The notes below the pieces were generated by a model, which worked only from the letters and a program-made list of their open reading frames with translations, made no database searches and was not told the DNA's origin. From positions 64,390,779 through 64,454,778 of the forward strand of contig NC_090319.1 in assembly GCF_040869045.1 (NCBI RefSeq): a stretch of DNA of 64,000 nucleotides, read 5' to 3'. Source of the stretch: Eurosta solidaginis (taxonomy: Eukaryota > Arthropoda > Insecta > Diptera > Tephritidae). A program made the translations under genes and the position numbers. Shown piece by piece: positions 44,966-54,540 of this stretch; position 1 is the first letter of the stretch, and every line of letters starts with the position of its first letter.

Positions 44966-45349
44966 AGTTAACACCTTTAGACCCTAAGTAGATATATATA
45001 TATACATATATACATACTAAACACACACACATAATTATTGTTTACGAATTAAAATATCTGTAAGCAATAACAATAACAGTAACAATAACCTTTTTCCCTT
45101 TAACAAATAATGAAGAACAAACAAAGAAACATAATCTTGTTTGTCTCATAAGTAACAAAGCATTTTGATAACATTATACTTAACATGTAAACATCTTTCG
45201 AATAACAATCTTGTCAATGAACAAACAATATTTAGAATTAGTATAAATAGAAGTAAACACAAAAATGTAGTCAGTTCTGAAAATAAACGAAGATTGATAG
45301 AAGCTTCTGCTTATATTTTTATTTCAACTTCCAACACGGACTCATAACT
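44966..45349 (+). repeat. Errantivirus 5' LTR
   Basis: Starts AGTTAACACC and ends CTCATAACT, then GGGGGCTCAACCG, a probable primer-binding site whose tRNA I cannot name. Contains repeated AACAAT(A) words. Confidence 0.88.
45241..45250 (+). promoter_or_regulatory. TATA box in the 5' LTR
   Basis: GTATAAATAG, repeated at the same place in the 3' LTR (49657-49666). GTCAGTTCTG about 25-30 bases later would be a plausible start region. Confidence 0.55.
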
Positions 45350-45576
45350 GGGGGCTCAACCGAACCTTAAGCCTTTTTTCTATTGAAAAAATCAATCCAC
45401 GGGAAGAAAGACTTCCAAAACTCGTTTATTGAAAAAAGTGGATAAATAATAATAAAAAAAAAAATCTGAAAAATTGAGACAAAAAAGTGAAGTGAAAATC
45501 TGGATACTTACGGAGACTTCGGAGCGGAAAAAAGCAAAAATCCTACGACGAACACAGAAACATAAATAAGTGTACA

Positions 45577-46740
45577 ATGGAACAACAACTGGCCCAACTA
45601 AATGCCCAATTCACCGTACGGACGAACCAGATGCAGCAACAAAAAACGGAATTCATGGAGAAAATTGCCTCACTAGAACAACGAAACGCTCCGGAAGCAT
45701 TGGTTTTGTACGAAGAGGTAAAACTAAATATTACTGACGCCAAGGATATCGACCTTGAGCTTTTCAAATCCCTACCAAAATTTGACGGGGATATGGAGCA
45801 ATACCGATCATGGAGATCGCAAATGTGGACATTCATGGAAGCTATAAAGACCTTCCAAGACCACTCCAAATATTACAGTGCTCTGGGAATAATGCGCACA
45901 AAAATTACTGGACCCGCTGCTAACGTTCTGACGAACCACAACACCCAATTGAATTTTTATTCAATCATTAATAGATTGGATTATACATATGCAGACCAAC
46001 GCCCACTATATGTGCTTCTGGATGAAATGAAGCGAATCACATAAGGTAGAAAAACCCTTGCAGAATTCCACAGCGATGTTTCTAAGGCACTTAATTTAGC
46101 CCTATCAAAAAATGAGATGTCCAATGATCACAAGGGAATGATAGCATACGCTAATCAGGAGGCAATAAGGACGTTTATTCTTGGGTTAAACTCCAAATAT
46201 ACAAGCGGTACATTGTACAGCCATAACCCAGAAAATTTGGAATCGACATATGCGATAGCTTCTACCATTTTTCACGAAAATGAGAATGCGGAATTCGAGA
46301 CACGGCCCAGACTAGAAAGTAACAGCAGACGGCATCAACACAGCACAAACCGAAACACCTACTCACAACATAAAGAGGAAAGATATTACAAGCCAAACGT
46401 AAGGATGCAGAATCACAACTACCAGGCAAGTAGTTTTAATCAACAACACCAACAACAACCACCACAGCGACAACAACAACCCACACCTACTCCAATGGAC
46501 ATAGACCAATCCAGACAATTCATGCAGACAACCAAGTACAATAATGCCGTAAGTCAAAATCCTTTTAAATCAAACCATGTATATAAAACAGATAGGGCAT
46601 CTAGCTACAATAACGCCACTTCTCCGCCAGATAGGAAGTTCAAAAGAATTAACCAATTAAATAGAGAAGATCTAGAGTCAGTGGACGTACCTAATTATGA
46701 AGAACAATTTGAAACAGCCAGTACTTTTTTAGGCGAATAA
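45577..46740 (+). pseudogene. Errantivirus gag with one in-frame stop
   Basis: The frame from ATG 45577 is open for 155 codons, meets TAA at 46042-46044 and remains open in the same frame to 46740. The N-terminus is a coiled-coil-like Gln-rich stretch. The middle (LFKSLPKFDGDMEQYRSWRS, FILGLNSKY) is typical of errantivirus capsid. The C-terminal third is Gln/Asn/Pro-rich without a zinc knuckle, also usual for the group. Role in intact relatives: particle core. Confidence 0.88.
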
Positions 46741-46745
46741 ACGGG

Positions 46746-47997
46746 TTGCATTGCTTACAAACAAAATGCGGCCTAACCGGCACACCCGTTACCTTATTAA
46801 TTGACACAGGCTCCACTAACAATTACATTAATATAAATTGTAATATAGGAAAATCTATTAAATTAAAACCATTTAAAACCAAAACCTTACATGGTTACTC
46901 AATTGTAAATTCTAAAAAAGTTATAACGATATACGGGCATCATTTAACGTTCTATGAAATAAGGGAACTAAACGACTTTGACATGATACTCGGAGAACAG
47001 GGATTACATCAAATGAAGGCAGAAGTTAGGTTATTTGACTATAGCTTGAAGTATCAGAAGAAGATCCTGGCAGCAGAACCAAGGATTAATTATACAATAA
47101 ATAACGAACAATTTAAAGATCAGGTGGAAGAGCTAATGAATAGAAATAATAATACAAATGGTAAATTGCCTTTTACAACCACAATACAAGCAGCTATCAA
47201 GACCGAATCGGAAGACCCTATATGGACAAAACAATACCCATATCCCATGTACGATCATGACTTTGTCAAGAAAGAAATTGAGAAACTCTTAAACGACGGT
47301 ATAATACAACCAAGCAAAAGCCCATATAATTCACCTATATGGACTGTACCAAAAAAGGGCACCGATGACCAAGGCAAGCCCAAACGGAGAATGGTTGTTG
47401 ACTTCCAAAAGATAAATTCTCATACGATTACTGACAAATATCCAATTCCAGATATTAATATGACAATACAAAACCTCGGAAAAGCCAAGATTTTTTCCAC
47501 AATAGATTTAGAATCAGGGTTTTACCAGATTTTAATTAAAGAACCTGATCGAGAAAAGACAGCATTCTCTGTCAACGGCGCAAAGTATGAATTTATCAGA
47601 ATGCCATTTGGGTTACAGAATGCTCCCTCCATATTTCAACGATGCGTTGACGACATCCTTAGAGAGTATATCGGGAAGTTCGCGTATGTCAACACACTCC
47701 ACAACAGGATATAAACCCGAAGAAGTTTTTTACAACCGAGACAAATATCCTAATATCAAGGACATACTTGTGGATAAACAAGAGAAACTCCTCAGGCACC
47801 ATAATAAAAAAAGGAAAACAATTATATATAAACCAGGTGATACAATTTATAGCCGAACAGATCGGCGTAATAAACTTGCAACAAAGTACAATAAACACAA
47901 AGTAAAAGAAGATCGTGGGGACACAATCCTAACAGCGAGGGGAAAAATCATTCACAAGGACAGTATAAGGAAAACTAGCACACCATGCAACGAATAG
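46746..47997 (+). pseudogene. Errantivirus pol with a large internal deletion
   Basis: Frame 46746-47714 has the retropepsin motif LLIDTGSTNNY near residue 20 and the beginning of RT (KKGTDDQGKPKRRMVVDFQK, FSTIDLESGFYQI, FAFSVNGA-like, PFGLQNAPSIFQR). Just after the FAYV residues, where the YxDD box should come, the sequence jumps to the integrase C-terminus, read in the frame ending 47997 (YKPEEVFYNR, KPGDTIYSR). The RT catalytic box, RNase H, and the zinc-binding and catalytic parts of integrase are gone. The junction is about 47690-47705. Confidence 0.9.
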
Positions 47998-49306
47998 GCT
48001 TCCTAATTTTAATAATAGCTACCTACGGATTTTGCGATAAGATCACAGACTTGTCTGGTAAGAAATATGTTCTTACAGAGTTAGATAGTGTATATACCTA
48101 CGAGAGTTCATCCTACCTTTACCATATATCGAACTTATCTATAATATTAGAACCGTATGAAAAAATTGTGCTAACTAGTTATGACTCAACTCAAAACGAA
48201 GAAAAAAATATATAAATTGAAAAAATAGAACTTTGAAGTCACAGTTAAAACCATCCGAGTATCGTGCCAAACGTGCCATAAATTTTTTAGGATCAGTATT
48301 AAAATTTGTAACAGGAATACCAGATCACGATGATCTTGTAGAAATTAAAACAGGACTTAACCAGCTTATTGAAAATAATAATCAGCAAAGGAAAATAAAT
48401 TCCAGGTTTGAAAAAATTTTAGCAACACTAAATCCAGAATAAATTTTTGATCAGTCAGTACTTACAGAAATATATAACGAATTATTAACTATTACAAATA
48501 CCATTAACTTTGCGAAAACAGGAAATTTCTTCTCTGGTACACTTAATTTTAGAGATATACAGCAAGTAATAAAAAACGAAATATATGATATTCCCATAAT
48601 AAATGTACTAGAATATTCCGACATACACGTATGTACCTTTAATGATGCTATTATTACAATTTACAAATATCCTCTAATAACCGAAAAATGTAAAATGTAT
48701 AATCTTATTCCATTAGCCTTTAAATATGGAAAATATCAGATTTATAATAGAATTGCTTTATGTAATAATAAATTCACCAACTTATCAAAATGTAAAAATT
48801 ATGTAGGGACTTATATTTGTAAAAAAGAACCAAATGAAAAATGTACCATTCCTTTATTATTAAAACAAAAAGCACATTGTAATATAATTCAAGAAAATAA
48901 TATTCCCTTACGAGTAATAGACGACGGTAACATTATTATCGACTATGAACACACATGGAACGGACTTAAAATAAATGGTCCACATTTAATCCAATTTAAT
49001 TTTAATACAACAATTGATAATAAAACTTATGTTAATCACAAACAAGAAATAAAAAAAGCAATACATGCTCACCAGAATGAAATGGTCAATGTACTAAGAA
49101 TTCTAAACTCCGAAACAGATTATAAGTTTACTAGCATACAAAAAATGTATAAATTATTAATGCCAATTGAAGAACATCCTTGGAAATTTACTTTATATAT
49201 GACCATAGCAATATTTATATTAATTTTAATTACGTACTCAATTATAAAATTTTATGCTTATCGGCAATTGCAATTAAATATTAACCGCCAAAGAAACTTC
49301 GAATAA
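47985..49306 (+). pseudogene. Errantivirus env, frameshifted with one stop
   Basis: ATG 47985 overlaps the end of pol by 13 bases. A signal peptide (LILIIATYGFC) opens a 76-codon frame ending at 48213-48215. Coding then shifts frame near 48216-48235, passes a basic RAKR site followed by a Gly-rich hydrophobic segment (fusion-peptide region), meets TAA at 48440-48442, and stays open to 49306. Near the end is one membrane segment (YMTIAIFILILITYSIIKF) and a short cytoplasmic tail. Length and layout match gypsy-type insect envelope proteins. Both breaks prevent a full product. Confidence 0.88.
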
Positions 49307-49383
49307 GCTTATCTAACCGAATTACAACGAATACAAAACCTAAGCTGTTGAAATGAAGACATTTCATTTTCAACACAGTGGAG

Positions 49384-49765
49384 AGTTAACACCTTTAGAC
49401 CCTAAGTAGATAGATATATACATATATACATATATACATACCAAACACACACATAATTATTGTTTACGAATTAAAATATCTGTAAGCAATAACAATAACA
49501 ATAACCTTTTTCCCTTCAAGAGATAATGAAGAACAAACAAAGAAACATAATCTTGTTTGTCTCATAAGTAACAAAGCATTTTGATAACATTATACTTAAC
49601 ATGTAAACATCTTTCGAATAACAACCTTGTCAATGAACAAACAATATTTAGAATTAGTATAAATAGAAGTAAACACAAAAATGTAGTCAGTTCTGAAAAT
49701 AAACGAAGATTGAAAGAAGCTTCTGCTTATATTTTTATTTCAACTTCCAACACGGACTCATAACC
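49384..49765 (+). repeat. Errantivirus 3' LTR
   Basis: 382 bp, starting AGTTAACACC. Its last base differs from the 5' LTR (AACC versus AACT). Followed by CACG. Confidence 0.88.
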
Positions 49766-49769
49766 CACG

Positions 49770-50010
49770 CCGGCAATATTTCGATAACAAACCACTAGCT
49801 TTTCGGTAGCAAATCGATAACTTCGTTTTGATAACAAATCGATAAATTTTGGAAAACACGTCTATAACAAATTGATAACAGATCGATAACGAATTTCGCA
49901 ACACTCCGATAACAAAGAGGTAGCTTTTCGATCAGTTTTCGTTGATAAACGATAGTAAATTGATATCTTTCCGGTAACAATTCGGTAACTCGTCGATGAA
50001 AACGGTTAAC
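49770..50010. repeat. TATCG / CGATA-rich array, right part
   Basis: CGATAACAAA and CGATAAC words continue as in 44246-44961, so the errantivirus interrupted the array. Confidence 0.7.
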
Positions 50011-50400
50011 ACCTCACCGTCCACTCAATTTTTGACTTCTAATCTTTCCTTTGCTCCCCCCTCCTTTTCTTTTTCAATTTCTTCCCGTCCTTTCCCTTAC
50101 TTCTTTTTTCCTTACTTTTCCTTGACACCACTTCCTTTCCTTTCCTTTCTCTTGCTTGCCTTGCACATCTAAACCTGAAAGGTTACGAACAAGCGTACCC
50201 TTTATGACCACTATTGGATGTTTTTCCCAACAAAGTGCGCATCAGATCAGCCCCTCCATTACATAAACCCCAAAAAACCTAAATTTTACAGTCTAATATC
50301 AAAATCTTCACATTTCGGTGACTCTTCGGAAGGCTGACAAGCCTGGAAAATATATATAGGTACTGTATCACACTAGCATCAGAGCTAGAGTAGGTTTAAA
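50011..50400. other. Pyrimidine-rich then unassigned sequence
   Basis: 50040-50160 is rich in CCTTT(C) runs; the remainder shows no signal. Confidence 0.45.
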
Positions 50401-50404
50401 ATAA

Positions 50405-50815
50405 TTTTCCTTGACAATGTCAAAGATCTCAAACCTATAGATACCGATGGGTGCAAAGTGTTCTACGACGTGCGAGCTGAAGCTTCCTTTCTGACTCGGC
50501 TACTATTATCCAAGGGAAAGTTCTGGCTATACAGTGGGCTTATTGTTTCTTGTCGGAAAACAAAGTAAGAGGGTGCGAGGTACACACAAGCACTCAGACA
50601 GTCAATTCTGCATCGTCCAGGGCTATCAGTGGCTCTAACAAATTGCTTTAAGCTGAAATGAACTGATTTCATTTGAATTTGTGTTCACTGTAACATTGAG
50701 GGCAACGAGAAAGCAACCGAATTTGCTGATCACTACCCTCCAAGCTCAAACTAGAGGTTGGTGACTTGCAGAGCCTCTTCGAAGCAAATGCAAGAAACCA
50801 TTTCGAATTATCTTC
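50405..50815 (+). pseudogene. LINE RNase H remnant
   Basis: IDTDGCKVFYDVRAEA (about 50440) matches the YTDGSK start of RNase H. VHCNIEGNEKATEFAD (about 50690) matches the GNEKADELA end. The middle is shortened. Confidence 0.6.
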
Positions 50816-50869
50816 TTCTTCTTACTGTAGTGGTAAGTAGACTCCAGCAAGGTTTTATTGGTGCTGATG

Positions 50870-51080
50870 ATCCTTACTGTATATTTATCAGGTATGTTCC
50901 TGAAAATTGCACCATTTAGGTACTAGCCCGGCCATCTGAGGAACGATTTGATATGACCTCGTTGGACTGTTTAGGTCATTGTACCCCATCCTAGGATTCG
51001 CCATAGTAGGTGAGGTTGAAAAAAGAGTTTGATTAGCTATAAATTACGCTGCCAACCCCTTGAGTGAGTTCGCCGTAACA
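50870..51080 (-). repeat. Decayed copy of the SINE-like family
   Basis: TACTAGCCCGGCCATCTGAG, GGATTCGCC and GTGAGGTTGA occur in the order seen in the 9942-10358 element. Confidence 0.6.
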
Positions 51081-52379
51081 AAGATGACACTATACTGTTG
51101 AAACCATATGTCGTACACTCAAACAATCGCGGTTAATTTAGACTAGTTCCAGGGTTTAATGATATGTTGTTGCTGCTATACTAATTACTTTACACGATAT
51201 ACATCCAGGAATATTCTAAGGCCGAGATTTGTCATTTTTTATCTTCAAATTGGTAGACCTCCAGGTTTTATGACAACTTTGAACGGCGCATGCTTAGGCA
51301 GATTCATTTTCTGCGAAGCTTCTCATCGTAAAAACCACAGCCGAATGGCGACCTTTTTTTAGAAAAAAATGCCTAAAATATTTTGATGATTTCTGTCCTG
51401 TCCCTAGAGTCGGCGACTATTGGTTAGTTATACGTCTGTTTATCAAACTAGAACCCCATAAAATAGGATTGGCCTCACAAGTGCAGTCAAAATTGAAAGT
51501 AACAAAGCTAGCGACAAACGGACAGACCAAAAAACAAATTAAATAAAAAAAAAACTCTTTAAATTTGTAAACCTGCAAAAAATAATGCGACTAATCCCTA
51601 AAGAGAGCGGTATCCGATTGATCTCTTTTGTCTACATTGGGGCATAATTGATCCCCTCTAGTCCCTTTTGGGTAATGTTGGGATTAGTCATGTTGAAATA
51701 TATATAACCCATTTTAAGAAACATAAAAAAGGGGCAACGAAGTGTTTTTTTAGTGATTTGAAATTCATATGGCTAGCTCAAAAAGCATTAAAACGCCAAT
51801 TTTCCTTCTTATTTAGTATTTATTGTCTTTGATTATTTAATTTGTGTGTATCTGTCATCTACTTCAAATGCTTCACTGGTGTAGAGATACTACACACGGG
51901 AAATTTTAATCCCATTATTAATGTTGGGAACAGTTATATGTTCCGTTATCCTTCGATGGCGTCATGTAGTGTCATGATATAATAGCTCCGTTATATTCAG
52001 TAGCTTGTTATTCCGTTATTTTACGTATAATTGTTAATTTTACTTTAAGTTTTGTTCAATTAGGTATGTATTTTTTTTTTTTTTTTTTTTTTTTGTGTGG
52101 CACCACGCTAGTTATTAATTAGTTTAATTCACTTTCGAGAATTTTACTAAGGCCAGAACCATGTGCGTAGGGTTCTGCGTAATCGAGGTTATTATATATT
52201 TAGATATTTTCTGGTTTAAATGATTTACTCCAAGTATGATACGTTTTTCATTTTTAAATTTAATTCTTTTAATTTCGATTCCCGCACTATCCGCCATTTT
52301 ACTCTCAACCACATGAATAGCGTCCTTTTATAGCACGCGGTTGAGTTGTGGGGAAAAACGAACTTAACGCGACGATGAA
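51081..52379. other. Unassigned, with a 27-base T run
   Basis: No gene is recognised. A T tract lies at about 52070-52095. CTCAACCACATG (52305) and CGCGGTTGAG (52336) form a loose inverted pair just before the DNA transposon. Confidence 0.45.
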
Positions 52380-52632
52380 CAGTGTTTCGTGTAGAACAAG
52401 CTAGCTGGACAAAAACAAAGTTCTTATTCCAAGAAAAGTGTAATGAGAAATGAAAGAAAACAAACAAAATAACGGGATTTTTGCTTTTTTTGATATTTTT
52501 GCTCATATATATTGAATAATTGAAGTAAGAAGGCAGGAGTGGCCGTAAAATGCGTTGATTAATTTGCAAAATTCTTGTTGAATATTAAGATTCATATTTC
52601 TTTTAAGTGAACATTTTTACATAATTTTTTTG

Positions 52633-53799
52633 ATGGATTCTAAGCTAGAAGGTAAGTAAAATTTTTTAATAGTAATCCTTTCGCAATAAGAGTATTTTCA
52701 ATATATTTAACATTCCGTCATTAAGAAGAAAAGGTATTTTTTCTCTATATTTTTAACTTTAGGAACAAAAAAGTTACATACATCCGCGGACATCCGGGCT
52801 AAATTTTACATATGTTATAGTCGCAAGTATTCTCTAATAGTCGAAAGAAAAAACCATTGCGAATTCTTTGCACATCTATTTTTAATTTTTTTTTTTGTAG
52901 ATTTAGTTATCTCTACATATCAAATAGGATGTATGTACGTACCAACTCCGACAAGATATTTGAACCTTTAAAGCTGATCTACAAACGGCATAACCAATTC
53001 CCTGGTACAGGAAACAAACACGTAGCCATAAAACATACAAAAATAAACGCACAAGGTCAACAAGATCACACCAAAAGCAAAAAGGGGAAGATCATTGACA
53101 TCAACCTGCCACAACCTACCGCACCAGTCACCAAGGCATAAAAACAGGTACATACAATGGATTGATGAAGATAAACCAAAACCAGGTTTCGGCAATACCA
53201 ATGACGGCAACACTGCTCGTAGGTTTTTCGAAAATTCTGAGGCTAGTGCTGAGATTACGGGATTGGATGTAACGCTCATCAAAACATTCGACACTATCCT
53301 TCGCGCATTAGCATCTGTGTACAATATAAATATCAAAAAACTTGAAAAATTTGCGGTCGAGACTAAAAAACTATACATAGATCTCTATCCATGGTTTAAT
53401 ATGGCTGTTACAGTTCATAAATTCTTAGTGCATAGTACTGATATTACAAAATCAGCAATTTTACCTATTGGTCAACTTTCCGAGGAAGCATAGGAAGCCC
53501 GTAACAAAGATTTGAGACGATTCAGGGCTGATAACACACAAAAGCAGTCGCATGAAGCCACGAATAGAGATCTTATGAATATGTTGTTTATAACATCGGA
53601 TCCTTTAGTTAACAGTTTTAGGGAGATACCTAAGAAAAAATTTAAAAGCCTGACTTCAGAATTCTTAAATTTACTGTCCCCCGATAATGTTGAGGAGTCA
53701 ATAAATACCCCAGTTGTTTCAAGCTTTCACAGTAGTGTTGCTGATGTTCATGAATATTCCACAAGTGACTCATCCAATGAAAGTGATGATAGCGAATAA
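52633..53799 (+). pseudogene. Conserved transposon protein of unknown function, C-terminal domain
   Basis: A likely first exon (MDSKLEG, ATG 52633) ends at donor GTAAGT (52652) and rejoins at acceptor AACTTTAG (52762), giving TKKLHTSADIRAKFYICYSR. A frame change follows. From about 53150 one frame gives YIQWIDEDKPKPGFGNTNDG, NTARRFFENSEASAEITGLD, LYPWFNMAVTVHKFLVH and ILPIGQLSEEA. A single TAG at 53491-53493 follows, after which the same frame continues ARNKDLRRFRADN and MLFITSDPLVNS to 53799, with an acidic Ser-rich end. I recall this NDGNTARRFF/PIGQLSEEAQE block from multicopy proteins of aphids and hydra, with no function assigned. It is probably part of a transposase. The N-terminal DNA-binding and DDE core parts are not recognisable here. 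Confidence 0.7.
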
Positions 53800-54065
53800 T
53801 AACATAATTATAAAAGATAACTTACCCTATAACTTTTTGTTGGATCAGGTTTTATTCAATTTAAATCTATTGTCTTTTCTACTTTGTATGACACTTTACT
53901 TTTAAGTTTTTGTAATAAGTAATTTTCACATAATTATTTACATTGTTATTATTGTTATTGTAATTCACTTTTACATTCCTGACTGGTACTATAAAATAAT
54001 TCTGTAAAAATTGTAGTGCCAGGATAAATACTCAAATAAATACAAAATATGTATGTACATATGTA

Positions 54066-54363
54066 CAGTCACTCACATAAATAAGTAGACACCCCTTTTT
54101 GGATAATTCTTACAATTTTCGCTTTCGCAAATTTATTTTAACTAATTTCCCATAAGAAAATTTGTCACGATCTATAACAAAAACTAAATTATATTTAAAA
54201 AATTCGACGAATTTTATAAAAAATTTAAATTTTTTTTTCCGAATTTTTAGAATTTTTTGGAGTATTGAGATTTGTATTCCATTCAATTTAAGTACAATAA
54301 AGTAATATTCTTTAGTCCTTTAAATTTTTTTGGATCTATGTCACTTATTCACATGAGTTACTG
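54066..54363. mobile_element. Tc1/mariner-type MITE nested in the DNA transposon
   Basis: CAGTCACTCACATAAATAAG after TA (54064-54065) is mirrored by CTTATTCACATGAGTTACTG before TA (54364-54365). The TA duplication and CAGT ends are of the Tc1/mariner type. 298 bp, no coding. Confidence 0.75.
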
Positions 54364-54540
54364 TATATGAAATAAGCAAATATATGCATATGAAGTAAAA
54401 TTTTGGAAAAAAATTAAAAAAAAGAACATATGGCTGAAAAAAATGACGTAGTTGTAATAAATGACGGCATATGAAACGGAAAATCTCATAAAATAATTTT
54501 GTCCAGCTAGCTTGTTCTACACGAAACACTGTGCGACGTT

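Larger units (their letters stand above)
44966..49765 (+). mobile_element. Errantivirus (gypsy-group endogenous retrovirus), defective
   Basis: LTRs at 44966-45349 and 49384-49765 begin AGTTAACACCTTTAGAC, flanked by a 4-bp duplication CACG (44962-44965, 49766-49769). Gag, protease/RT start, integrase tail and env follow in order. A large deletion inside pol, one stop in gag and two lesions in env make it non-functional. The LTRs differ at several places (AT-repeat length, CTTTAACAAATAATG versus CTTCAAGAGATAATG), so it is older than the Copia insertion. Confidence 0.93.
52380..54531 (+). mobile_element. DNA transposon of unassigned superfamily, perfect 35-bp TIRs
   Basis: The first 35 bases (CAGTGTTTCGTGTAGAACAA...) recur perfectly inverted at 54497-54531. 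Outside them, AACG(T)CG-type sequence on both sides is either an extension of the repeats or a GCGACG(A/T)T duplication (52369-52376, 54533-54540). It encodes one broken protein on the plus strand and carries a Tc1/mariner-like MITE in its 3' part. An 8-bp duplication would fit hAT- or P-like elements, but the protein does not show the motifs I know for either. Confidence 0.82.

Noticed and set aside
45165..45347. 60-codon frame repeated at 49581-49763
   Set aside because: Both are the same stretch of the errantivirus LTRs; LTRs are not expected to code.
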